This document shows, one piece after another, positions 27,732 to 36,250 of a stretch of DNA of 64,000 nucleotides. The DNA comes from UBA5072 sp963822145 (GTDB taxonomy: Bacteria; Bacteroidota; Bacteroidia; Bacteroidales; UBA10428). A program made the position numbers and the translations under genes. Positions within the stretch are counted from its first letter, which is position 1, and each line of letters opens with the position of its first letter. The notes beneath the pieces were generated by a model, which saw nothing but the letters and a program-made list of their open reading frames with translations, was not told where the DNA came from and did no database searches. Location: assembly GCA_963822145.1 (NCBI GenBank), contig CAWGGG010000004.1, positions 62,001-126,000 on the forward strand, in the 5' to 3' direction.

Positions 27732-28937
27732 TTACCGGATCTTCGAACCTTTAACAGCAAAAAAGGTAATATAGGCATAATAAACAAACAGGCAACAAAT
27801 GGCCACAACCAGCCCGATGCTTTTCTGGATGCCCCCCATCATAATGGGCAGCAAAGCAGCGCCAATCACCGAGGTAGCAATGACACCGGAACCAACCTTG
27901 GAATGAGGGCCGAGGTCTTCCAGGGCCAGATTGTAAATGCAGGGCCACATAATGGAATGCATCAAACCTGTTCCCAGGAATAGTACCAGTGCAACACTGC
28001 CCATATTCATACGCCCCAGAACCAGGGATAACAGTAGCATGAGGGCCCCAATTACGGCATTGAAACTCAGGATCTGGCTGGCAGAATACTTGCGCAGAAT
28101 GAAAATTCCTAAAATACGACCGATCATCAATCCGAGCCAGTAATAGGCCAGCAGCTTGGTGCGCATTTCACCGTCGAAACTGAAGCCCAGTTTTCCGGAG
28201 TAGTCGGCGAAGAAGCTGGGTATACCGATCTCAACGCCCATATAAAAGAATATAGCCAGTGAGCCGAGCCACATATGTGGATATTTATAAGCGCTGGATT
28301 TGAATTTTTTTGCAAGCCCCTCCTCTGATTCATCACCCTTTATCTCGGGCAAACGGAGAAAGAACATGACGACAACAATTACCAGGGTAACAATACCGAT
28401 GCCGGCAAACGGACCCTGTACGGCTTTGGGATCGGAAGCACCGCCCGTATTGGCCGATACAATTAACATGGAAACAAAAATGGGTGCTATAACGGTAGCA
28501 AGCGAGTTAAGCGCGTTGGTAAGCGTAAGACGGCTGGCAGCAGTTTCCGGTTTACCCAGGGCATTGACATAGGGATTTGCAGCCACCTGCAGCAGCACTA
28601 CACCTATGGCAAACACCGAAACGGCGCTCAGGAATCCATAATACCCCATTGCAACACCGGGTATGCAAAGGAAGAAACCGATGCTTACCAGGGCCAGACC
28701 CGCCACTACCCCGCTTTTGTATCCGATCCGGTTCAGCAGGTAGCCCACTGGGATAGACAGGATATATGCGCCATAGAAGAAAGTGTTGGGCAGCTGCTTT
28801 TCGACCTCATTGAGACTGAAGGCATCTTTCAGGTAATCAATCAGGGAATTGTTCATGGTGGTGATGAAACCAAACAGGAAAAACAGTGAGGCCATCACGA
28901 TCAATGGGAAAAGGTAACTAGAGTTTTTGTTTTGCAT
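27732..28937 (-). CDS. gluP: FucP-family sugar:H+ symporter (glucose/galactose type)
   Basis: 401 residues and twelve helices. The N-terminal LFFLFGFITTMNNSLIDYLK, QLPNTFFYGAYILSIPVGYL and GVVLLQVAANPYVNALGKPE are typical of the FucP/GluP branch of the MFS, whose Bacteroidetes members carry glucose and galactose. It is third in the minus-strand order galK-galM-gluP, with a 30-base gap to galM, so galactose is the likely cargo. The symbol follows the family and context and is not proven. Confidence 0.85.
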   Translation of the reverse strand: MQNKNSSYLFPLIVMASLFFLFGFITTMNNSLIDYLKDAFSLNEVEKQLPNTFFYGAYILSIPVGYLLNRIGYKSGVVAGLALVSIGFFLCIPGVAMGYYGFLSAVSVFAIGVVLLQVAANPYVNALGKPETAASRLTLTNALNSLATVIAPIFVSMLIVSANTGGASDPKAVQGPFAGIGIVTLVIVVVMFFLRLPEIKGDESEEGLAKKFKSSAYKYPHMWLGSLAIFFYMGVEIGIPSFFADYSGKLGFSFDGEMRTKLLAYYWLGLMIGRILGIFILRKYSASQILSFNAVIGALMLLLSLVLGRMNMGSVALVLFLGTGLMHSIMWPCIYNLALEDLGPHSKVGSGVIATSVIGAALLPIMMGGIQKSIGLVVAICCLFVYYAYITFFAVKGSKIR

Positions 28938-28967
28938 GGGTATTCAGTTTTATGATATTCAAACCAA

Positions 28968-30020
28968 TTACTTCGATAGGAACCTGTGTATGCAAATATG
29001 CTTATATTCCTCTCCCGGTCTGAGAATGGTGGACGGGAAATGAGGCTTGTGAATGGAATCGGCAAAATGCTGGGTTTCCAGGCAGAACGCTTCCCGCCGG
29101 TTATAGATTTTACCGCCCTTGCCTTTCTCACCATTCATCCAGTTAGCGGTATACAATTGAATTCCGGGTTGCGTGGTATAAATTTCCATCACCCTTCCGG
29201 ATTTCGGATCATGAGCCACCACTGCAAGTCCAAGTGCTCCTGCAGGATGATCCAGGACAAAGTTGTGGTCGTAACCATTACCAAACCTGAGCTGCTCATC
29301 ATTCTCTTCAATGGCTGCCCCGATCTTCCTGGACAGGGTAAAATCCAGGGGAGTTCCGCTCACGCTCCTGATTTCGCCCGTGGGCACCGAAGTGGCATCC
29401 GTGGGAGTATAAAAGTCCCCTTTGATCATCAGTTCCTGATCATAGATACTGCCGGAACCTTCGCCTGCCAGGTTGAAATATGAATGGCTGGCGAGGTTAA
29501 CGAGGGTATATTCATCAGAAGTGGCATGGTATACCAGCTGAAGTTCATCAAGGTCTGAAAGGGTATAAGTAACGGAAACTTTCAGGTTTCCGGGATACCC
29601 TTCTTCTCCATCGGGAGAGCGGTACTCCAAAAACAATTGGTTCGCAGAGGACCTTACTACATCCCATACCACTTTATTGAAGCCCACGACTCCGCCATGC
29701 AAATGATTCGGGCCATTGTTGACAGCCAGGGTATATTCTTTGTTGAGGAGCGTGAATTTTCCGCCGGCAATCCGGTTGGCCACACGGCCGCAAATAGCGC
29801 CCATGTATGGTCCGTTGCCCCGGATGTACTCCTCCAGCGTATCATATCCCAGAACAATATCCTTCAATTCGCCATTGCGATCGGGAATATAAAGGCTGAC
29901 GATGATGGCACCGTAGTTGGTGATCTGCGCCATCAAACCGTTTTTATTTTTCAGGGTGAATAGGCCGATGGATTTGCCCTCCAGCACTCCCTTGAAGGAT
30001 TCCTCTTTGATGATGTTCAT
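28968..30020 (-). CDS. galM: Aldose 1-epimerase (galactose mutarotase)
   Basis: 350 residues. GalM motifs: NYGAIIVSLYIPDRNG, NRIAGGKF, NGPNHLHGG with a catalytic His, ASHSYFNLAG with the second His, YDHNFVLD, and the catalytic Glu in FCLETQHFADS. It converts beta-D-galactose to the alpha anomer used by galactokinase. The open frame begins at a TTG; the ATG two codons on (30020) is the better start. Cytoplasmic, between galK and gluP. A 236-base repeat-filled gap separates it from galK. Confidence 0.95.
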   Translation of the reverse strand: MNIIKEESFKGVLEGKSIGLFTLKNKNGLMAQITNYGAIIVSLYIPDRNGELKDIVLGYDTLEEYIRGNGPYMGAICGRVANRIAGGKFTLLNKEYTLAVNNGPNHLHGGVVGFNKVVWDVVRSSANQLFLEYRSPDGEEGYPGNLKVSVTYTLSDLDELQLVYHATSDEYTLVNLASHSYFNLAGEGSGSIYDQELMIKGDFYTPTDATSVPTGEIRSVSGTPLDFTLSRKIGAAIEENDEQLRFGNGYDHNFVLDHPAGALGLAVVAHDPKSGRVMEIYTTQPGIQLYTANWMNGEKGKGGKIYNRREAFCLETQHFADSIHKPHFPSTILRPGEEYKHICIHRFLSK

Positions 30021-30049
30021 TTTCAATTGTTATTGGGGATTCATCATTT

Positions 30050-30250
30050 TAGGTTGTAGGTTGTGAGTTATAAGGGTTGTGGTTGTTGTGGTTGTTGTGA
30101 TTGTTGTGGTTGTTGTGATTGTTGTGATTGTTGTGGTTGTTGTGATTGTTGTGGTTGTTGTGATTGTTGTGATTGTTGAATTTACTCCTTGTCCCTTGTC
30201 CCTTGTCCCTTGTCCCCTGTCCCTTGTCCCCTGCCTGCCTGCCGGCAGGC
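30050..30250. repeat. GTTGTGATT array plus CCCTTGT heptads between galK and galM
   Basis: 30078-30178 holds about eleven nine-base units of GTTGTGATT/GTTGTGGTT. 30185-30232 holds about seven CCCTTGT/CCCCTGT heptads, then CCTGCCTGCCTGCCGGCAGG with a GCCTGCCGGCAGGC palindrome (30237-30250). The nine-base unit is the complement of the CACAACAAT array at 8790; the heptad is the complement of GGGACAA at 5861 and 7889. Confidence 0.85.
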
Positions 30251-30256
30251 TCGTCC

Positions 30257-31543
30257 CTATATTTCAACTTTCCCCGCTCCCTGTTGTCGGATAAACAATT
30301 TGTGGCAGGCACCGGGGCCGTAAACATGCTCCATGGCAGTAACGTATTCATCCAGCAGGTCATTGGGAACAAAAGCCTGGATGGTCCCGGCAAAGCCACC
30401 GCCATGCACACGCCAGGCGCCTTTTCCTTTAAGCACAAGTTCACTTAGTGCAAGGGCCAGGGAAACCCCCTGTTCCCTGACATTGTTCACGGGGAAAATA
30501 TTCTGATTATACATATAGGAACTATACCCCGATTCAATCACCATGTCGAGGAAGGCCTTAAAATCATCGCGTTCCAGGGCAGCCACCTGGTCAACCACCC
30601 GCTGGTTGTCACCGTGAAAGTGGATGGCCCTCAGAATGGCGCGGTCACCGACTTTCTCCCGAATCTTTGGTGCTATCTTCAGTACCTGGTCCAGCGTAAC
30701 CTGACGCAACACTTTGGCTCCCAATTCAGCAGCCACAGCTTTCATATCGGTTGGCAATGAGGCATATTCATCATTCAGGTCAGCATGGTTTCCGCCCGTA
30801 TCGGTTATTACCAAAGCAAACCCGGTAGATACGAAGTCGAAATTAACTTTTTTGACGACGGGCTTGGAGGGATCCTTGAAATCAATGGTAATCAGCCCGC
30901 CCATGGCGCATGCCGTTTGATCCATCAACCCGCAGGGCTTCCCGAAGAAGTTATTCTCCGAATACTGCCCGATAATGGCATTCTGTATGGGATCAAGTTT
31001 TCCAGCGTTATACAGTTCACCGAGGATGGCCCCGATGAGAACCTCAAAAGAAGCGGAAGAACTCAGTCCCGATCCTTTAGGCACACCACCATCGATACAG
31101 GCGTCAAAGCCGCCGATGGCATAACCGAGCTCTTTCATACGTGAGCAGATCCCCCTTACCAGAGCAGCCGAGGTGAATTGCTCTTTACTGTCGGGCGCCA
31201 GGGAGGCCAGGTTTACTTCAAACTGCGGGTAGCCGGCTGAAAGAATACGAATGATACCCGTATCGTTTTTAGATGCTACTGCTGCATTATCCAGGTTTAC
31301 TGCACCGGCCAGCACCCGGCCATAGTTGTGGTCGGTATGATTGCCTCCGATTTCTGTTCTGCCTGGTGAACTAAAGAACAGGGTGTCTTTCCGGATGCCA
31401 TAAGTGTGCTCAAATTGCCGGAGCAGGTCAGCATATCGTCTGGCATGCTTTTTAAGCTCGGAAATATTGTTCCCGTATAGTTTCCGGAAGGCGTTGTTGT
31501 TTCCGCCGTTGATCTTTTCAAGAAAGATTTCAGAATTGTACAT
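30257..31543 (-). CDS. galK: Galactokinase
   Basis: 428 residues, somewhat longer than E. coli GalK because of an N-terminal extension of about 50 residues. GHMP kinase motifs are clear: galactokinase signature PGRTEIGGNHTDH near residue 60, ATP loop KGSGLSSSASFEV, GLMDQTACAMGG and C-terminal GAWRVHGGGFAGTI. It phosphorylates alpha-D-galactose to galactose 1-phosphate. It is first in galK-galM-gluP. No galT or galE lies in the window, so the remaining Leloir steps must be encoded elsewhere. Confidence 0.95.
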   Translation of the reverse strand: MYNSEIFLEKINGGNNNAFRKLYGNNISELKKHARRYADLLRQFEHTYGIRKDTLFFSSPGRTEIGGNHTDHNYGRVLAGAVNLDNAAVASKNDTGIIRILSAGYPQFEVNLASLAPDSKEQFTSAALVRGICSRMKELGYAIGGFDACIDGGVPKGSGLSSSASFEVLIGAILGELYNAGKLDPIQNAIIGQYSENNFFGKPCGLMDQTACAMGGLITIDFKDPSKPVVKKVNFDFVSTGFALVITDTGGNHADLNDEYASLPTDMKAVAAELGAKVLRQVTLDQVLKIAPKIREKVGDRAILRAIHFHGDNQRVVDQVAALERDDFKAFLDMVIESGYSSYMYNQNIFPVNNVREQGVSLALALSELVLKGKGAWRVHGGGFAGTIQAFVPNDLLDEYVTAMEHVYGPGACHKLFIRQQGAGKVEI

Positions 31544-31664
31544 AATAATCTTTTACAGGTCAGTATGAGTTAGCGTAAATATAGCATTATGTTCACAAAA
31601 AATCCTGAAGGTGGTTCAGAAATGAATAAAATAGTAACCCCCATGTTGGCGGGATCTAAACTTA

Positions 31665-32705
31665 TTATAGCAGGAAGATGTTATTCTTTTTGCATTGCTC
31701 CAGCAATTCCGGAGGCCAGATGCTGGCCTGTACCTCTCCGATGTGTGCTTTGCGCAGATAGAACATGCTGATGCGGGACTGGCCAATACCACCACCTATT
31801 GAGAGGGGCAGTTCCCCGCTGATCAGCCTTTTGTGAAACTGCATCTTAACCCTTTCCGGGACTCCGCAAATTTCAAGCTGCTTGATCAGGGCATCCCGGT
31901 CCACCCTGATGCCCATGGAAGATATCTCAAAGGAGTTTTCCAGCAATGAATTCCATAAAATAATATCGCCGTTCAGTCCTTTAAATCCATTAACTGTCGG
32001 GGTGGTCCAGTCGTCGTAATCCGGGGCGCGCCCATCGTGGATCTGCCCATTGGCCAGCAGTCCGCCGATGCCGATCACAAAAATGGCACCGTATTTTTTA
32101 GCGGCTTCATATTCCCTTTCCCGGGGCTGGAGATGGGGATAGGCAGCAAGTAATTCTTCAGCATGTAAAAAGGTGATTTCATGAGGTAATACAGGTTTAA
32201 TGGTATTGTAATTTTCGTAAACAACATATTCGGTGCGTTTAACTGCCTCATAAATTTTCCGGACAATGTACTTGAGAAAATCCAGATTCCGGTCCCTTTG
32301 AGCGATCACCCGTTCCCAATCCCATTGGTCCACATAGAGCGAGTGAATGTTGCTGAACTCCTCGTCGGGCCTGATGGCATTCATATCCGTATAGATGCCG
32401 TTCCCGTGCGGAATACAGTAATCAGCCAGGGCGAGCCGTTTCCACTTGGCCAGGGAGTTTACGACCTCGGCATCGGAATCATTCATGTCCTTGATGGGAA
32501 AACTGACCTTGCGCTCGGTACCGTTCAGGTCATCATTGATGCCGGTTCCCTTGAGCACAAACAATGGGGCGGTTACCCTGCGCAGATGCAGTTCGGCGGA
32601 CAATTGCTGCTGAAAGGTATCCTTAACCAGCTTAATAGCTTTTTCAGTCTGGTTCAGATCGAGCTGGCTTTTATAATTGGGTGGAATAATCAGTGGTTTG
32701 CTCAT
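31665..32705 (-). CDS. asnA: Aspartate-ammonia ligase (asparagine synthetase A)
   Basis: 346 residues, normal length for AsnA. It shows the class II tRNA-synthetase-like core: HLRRVTAPLFVLKGTGINDDLNG, VVNSLAKWKRLAL, DMNAIRPDEEFSNIHSLYVDQWDWE, SSMGIRVDRDAL and GGGIGQSRISM (motif 3 Arg). It makes asparagine from aspartate, ammonia and ATP, giving AMP. The divergent gene across 167 bases is an AsnC/Lrp regulator, the arrangement known from E. coli asnA-asnC. Confidence 0.95.
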   Translation of the reverse strand: MSKPLIIPPNYKSQLDLNQTEKAIKLVKDTFQQQLSAELHLRRVTAPLFVLKGTGINDDLNGTERKVSFPIKDMNDSDAEVVNSLAKWKRLALADYCIPHGNGIYTDMNAIRPDEEFSNIHSLYVDQWDWERVIAQRDRNLDFLKYIVRKIYEAVKRTEYVVYENYNTIKPVLPHEITFLHAEELLAAYPHLQPREREYEAAKKYGAIFVIGIGGLLANGQIHDGRAPDYDDWTTPTVNGFKGLNGDIILWNSLLENSFEISSMGIRVDRDALIKQLEICGVPERVKMQFHKRLISGELPLSIGGGIGQSRISMFYLRKAHIGEVQASIWPPELLEQCKKNNIFLL

Positions 32706-32872
32706 ACAGTCTTTTTGTTATTCATGATTCATAAATGAGTAAACAAAAGTAACAGCTTTTATAATTTTAATGATAATCGGTTAGAAAAATGAAATTTATA
32801 TTTTTATTTTGGTTCAAGTTTTTTACTCCTTGCATATTTCAGGAATAAATTCTTAATTAATTCGCCGGAAAA

Positions 32873-33355
32873 ATGAAAAATAACTTTCAAATTGATAGTT
32901 TGGATAGAAAAATACTTTCAATCCTGACGAAGAATGCACGCGCACCCTTTCTCGAAGTTGCCAGGGCCTGCAATATCTCGGGTGCAGCTGTTCATCAGCG
33001 CGTGCAACGGTTGATCCGCCTGGGCATCATCAGTGGTTCACAATTCAATGTTGATCCGAAAAAGCTGGGTTTCAAAACCTGTGCTTTTATCGGAGTATTT
33101 CTCGACAATGCCGCCCTGTTCAACAATGTATCAGAAAAACTGGTCAAGATTCCTGAAATAACCCAGTGCCACTATATTACTGGTCAATATGCCATGTTTA
33201 TTGAGGTGTATACCCGTGATAATGAGCATCTGAGGGTAGTGCTGGCTGACAAGATACAATCCATCAAAGGCGTTTCCCGTACAGAAACCTTTATTTCACT
33301 GGATGTTCTGATTGACAGGCAGATGCCGGTAATGGAAGAGATTAGCGGGGAATAG
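32873..33355 (+). CDS. Lrp/AsnC family transcriptional regulator
   Basis: 160 residues. The N-terminal helix-turn-helix is typical (LDRKILSILTKNARAPFLEVARACNIS in overlapping parts, then VHQRVQRLIRLGIISG). The C-terminal part is a RAM-type ligand domain (about 70-150) that forms octamers and binds amino acids. Its divergent position next to asnA makes an AsnC-like role, responding to asparagine, the best guess. It probably also controls its own promoter in the shared 167-base AT-rich gap. Confidence 0.9.
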   Translation: MKNNFQIDSLDRKILSILTKNARAPFLEVARACNISGAAVHQRVQRLIRLGIISGSQFNVDPKKLGFKTCAFIGVFLDNAALFNNVSEKLVKIPEITQCHYITGQYAMFIEVYTRDNEHLRVVLADKIQSIKGVSRTETFISLDVLIDRQMPVMEEISGE

Positions 33356-33406
33356 GGACTTTTAAATATTTTCCTATATTTACGCAACTTGAATAATCCC
33401 TAAACC

Positions 33407-34333
33407 ATGAAAGTTGCCATAATTGGTACCGGAGGAGTAGGTGGATATTTTGGAGGCAAACTGGCGAAAGCCGGAAATGATGTTACCTTTCTCGCCAGGG
33501 GTGCTCACCTGGAAGCCTTGCGCAAAAATGGACTGATCGTAAAAAGTTCGGCAGGTAATTTTTCAGTCTCTCCGGTTAAGGTAACCGACAAGATCGTGGA
33601 GATGGGAGAGCACGACTGGATTATTCTGGGCGTGAAGGCCTGGCAGGTGAAAGAACTGGCGCCACAACTGAAGAAAATCATGGCGCCCCAAACTTCCATC
33701 TTGCCCTTGCAGAACGGCATCATGACGGTGGATGAACTTTCCGGGTTCATCGATCCGAGCCAAATTGTCGGTGGATTGTGCCGGATTTTCAGCCGGATTG
33801 AATCTCCCGGTGTGATTCTTCACGAGGGGGTTAAACCCACCATCCTTTGCGGAGAACTTGACAACAACCTCACGGAAAGGATAACCCGCCTTTGTGAGGT
33901 AATGGAACAAGGAGGTATCCATTGCAGGATCTCGGAGGATATCCAGGCAGAACTTTGGAAAAAGTTTATCAACATCTGTGCCAGCGGATTGCTTGCCATT
34001 ACCCGGTCGACTTATGGTGAAATCCGGGAACTCAAGGAGACCCGCGACTTGATGATAGAGCTTTTTGAGGAGATCTACAGACTTTCTCAGAAAATGGGTA
34101 TTAACATCGACCATGACTTCGTGGTGAAAACTGTTGCATTCGTGGACTCATTTCCTCCTGATGCCACCTCATCTCTAACACGGGATGTTTGGGAAGGGAA
34201 ACCTTCGGAAATAGAATACCAGAATGGAACTGTCGTAAGACTCGGAGAAAAATACGGGGTTAAAACACCGGTAAACCGGTTTATTTACAATTGTATTCTG
34301 CCCATGGAAAGAAGGGCGAGAAAAAAGGAGTAG
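33407..34333 (+). CDS. panE: 2-dehydropantoate 2-reductase (ketopantoate reductase)
   Basis: 308 residues. The N-terminal NADP-binding motif IGTGGVGGYFGGKLAKAG starts at residue 5. LGVKAWQV, LPLQNGIMT, and the C-terminal helical domain with WKKFINICASGLLAITR (catalytic Lys and Asn region), SLTRDVWEGKPSEIEYQNGT in overlapping parts and GVKTPVN match PanE. It reduces ketopantoate to pantoate for coenzyme A synthesis; coaBC, a later step, is also in this window. It lies 51 bases after the AsnC-like gene and may share its transcript. Confidence 0.92.
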   Translation: MKVAIIGTGGVGGYFGGKLAKAGNDVTFLARGAHLEALRKNGLIVKSSAGNFSVSPVKVTDKIVEMGEHDWIILGVKAWQVKELAPQLKKIMAPQTSILPLQNGIMTVDELSGFIDPSQIVGGLCRIFSRIESPGVILHEGVKPTILCGELDNNLTERITRLCEVMEQGGIHCRISEDIQAELWKKFINICASGLLAITRSTYGEIRELKETRDLMIELFEEIYRLSQKMGINIDHDFVVKTVAFVDSFPPDATSSLTRDVWEGKPSEIEYQNGTVVRLGEKYGVKTPVNRFIYNCILPMERRARKKE

Positions 34334-34361
34334 GGAGTAACAATAATTTAAAATACATGCG

Positions 34362-34802
34362 ATGATGACACAAACAGAAAAAGCGATCAACAATTTCAGG
34401 GGCGGACTGAATTGCGCCCAGGCCGTAATTACAGCCTATGCCGGGGAACTGAAGATTGAAGATCATTTCGCACAGAGTGTGGCTTGTGGGTTCGGAGGAG
34501 GAATGGGAAGGCTTCAGGAAACCTGCGGGGCTGCCACCGGATCCTTTATGGTTATGGGTATCTATAACAGCAGTATATATTCAGACAATAAAGAAAGAAA
34601 GGATAAAACCTACGCCATGGTTCGGGAATTCAGCAACAGGTTTGTGGAACGCCATGGCACCCTGAAATGCAGGGAACTGATGAATTGTGATCTGAATACA
34701 CCGGAAGGTCAGCAATACGTGAAAGACAACAACCTGCACGAGACGATATGTGAAAAATGCATTGCTGACTCCATCAGGATCATCGGGGAGATTATGCATT
34801 AA
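34362..34802 (+). CDS. C_GCAxxG_C_C family (probable redox) protein
   Basis: 146 residues. Cysteine pattern: GGLNCAQAVI, VACGFGGGMGRLQETCGAATGSFMVMG and later LKCRELMNCDL and CEKC. This is the C_GCAxxG_C_C family, thought to be a small redox or metal-binding protein; no reaction is established. Its stop overlaps the stop region of the convergent dipeptidase gene by four bases. It probably shares a transcript with panE. Confidence 0.85.
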   Translation: MMTQTEKAINNFRGGLNCAQAVITAYAGELKIEDHFAQSVACGFGGGMGRLQETCGAATGSFMVMGIYNSSIYSDNKERKDKTYAMVREFSNRFVERHGTLKCRELMNCDLNTPEGQQYVKDNNLHETICEKCIADSIRIIGEIMH

Positions 34803-36013
34803 CGGGCGGCCTTTTCCACCGCCTTAAAAACCCTCAGGAAATTTCCACCCCAGATCTTGTCAATATCCTCTTCTGAATAACCGCGCATTAAGAGCTCTGC
34901 AGTGATCCTGGGGAAGGCAGCCACATCGGGACAATCAGCAAGGCCACCGCCTCCGTCGAAATCGCTGCCAATACCAACATAATCAACGCCGGCCAGTTTC
35001 ACCACATAGTCAATATGATCTACTGCCTGAGCAATGGTGGGCAGGGCGGTCGGGAAACTGGTATCAATGGAATCATAAGCCTTCCAGGCTGCCTTTCTCT
35101 CGGCATCATTAATGAATTTGAAACCATGGTACTTCCTGCGAAGCTCCTGATGCAGCCGGTAATTCTCCGTTGTAGTATCTTCCGGTACAATGTAGTTGTC
35201 CAGTATACAGATCTGGATAACACCTCCTTTGGCGGCCAGCGCCCGGATCATGCCATCGCTCATGTTGCGCGGATGGTTGCAGAGGGTACGCACGCTGGAG
35301 TGTGAAGCAATTACAGGTGCTGTTGAGATTTCCAGCACATCAAAAAATGATTTATCGGAAATGTGTGACACATCCACGATCATCCCCAGACGGTTCATTT
35401 CTGCCACCACATCGCGACCAAAGCGGCTGAGTCCGTTATGCTCAGAACCATCCGGATCGGTAGAGGAATCACAGATATCATTATTGGACGAGTGACATAG
35501 TGTTATGTACCGTACCCCTTTGTGATAGAATTCTTTAACCCGGGTCACGTCTTTGGCAAGGGGGAATCCATTTTCCATGCCCAGGCAAATGGCTGTTTTA
35601 CCCTGTCTGGAAATCTGCCTGATTTCCCGTGGACTGAACGCTATCATTACCATTTCCGGATTACGGCGCACCGCGACAAGTGTGGAATCCAGCATCCGGT
35701 TGGCTGTCTGATACGCCTGATCGTAATTCTCCGTTATCCGGTCGCGCTGACCGGTAAATATTCCAAAAAAGACAGCATCCACATCACCTTCCCGCAACCT
35801 GGGAAAGTCAACCCTTGACTGTGGAGCATGATGTCTTTCGGCAAGATTGAATTCCGGGTTCAGCAGGTCCATTGGCGTGTCGGTATGGGTATCGATTACA
35901 AAGGCTTTGTGGTGGATATCCCGGACAAGGTTGGAAACGGTTTGGGGCAGGGCGCAGAGGAAAGGGGAAATCAGGAGGCAGATCAGGAACGCAGCTTTTA
36001 AGGAAGTTTTCAC
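34799..36013 (-). CDS. Membrane dipeptidase (peptidase family M19)
   Basis: 404 residues, GTG start at 36013. A signal peptide (LKAAFLICLLISPFLCALPQ) implies export. The M19 zinc site is visible: first ligands in FVIDTHTDTP (HxD), a bridging Glu in CLGMENGFPL, VIASHSSVRTLCNHPRNMSD with two His, and GIGSDFDGGGGL with the final Asp. It cleaves dipeptides outside the cytoplasm, including D-amino-acid ones in this family. No operon partner is obvious. Confidence 0.92.
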   Translation of the reverse strand: MKTSLKAAFLICLLISPFLCALPQTVSNLVRDIHHKAFVIDTHTDTPMDLLNPEFNLAERHHAPQSRVDFPRLREGDVDAVFFGIFTGQRDRITENYDQAYQTANRMLDSTLVAVRRNPEMVMIAFSPREIRQISRQGKTAICLGMENGFPLAKDVTRVKEFYHKGVRYITLCHSSNNDICDSSTDPDGSEHNGLSRFGRDVVAEMNRLGMIVDVSHISDKSFFDVLEISTAPVIASHSSVRTLCNHPRNMSDGMIRALAAKGGVIQICILDNYIVPEDTTTENYRLHQELRRKYHGFKFINDAERKAAWKAYDSIDTSFPTALPTIAQAVDHIDYVVKLAGVDYVGIGSDFDGGGGLADCPDVAAFPRITAELLMRGYSEEDIDKIWGGNFLRVFKAVEKAAR

Positions 36014-36250
36014 AGAATGAGATGTTGTATGTTCAGCCGGTTAAAGTAAGAAATATTTTTATTACCGTATCAGAGAATCTGAACGGAAAACGAATCCGGA
36101 TGCCCGGAAGCTCGTTTATCCCTACCAAGGACATGTATGATCACAAACCAAAGGATCTGATTTTCTACCAGTTGATATTAAAAACAACTGATGGTCAAAG
36201 GAAGAGTAATAAATTGATATTATCTTTACCATAGGACCAACACTTCAGGG

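Noticed and set aside
30079..30294. Open frame of valine and isoleucine repeats
   Set aside because: Translation of the GTTGTGATT array; not a protein.
36025..36234. Open frame of about 70 codons in the gap before the CLC gene
   Set aside because: No recognisable domain or signal, and its in-frame extension upstream runs antisense into the dipeptidase gene. Probably leader sequence.
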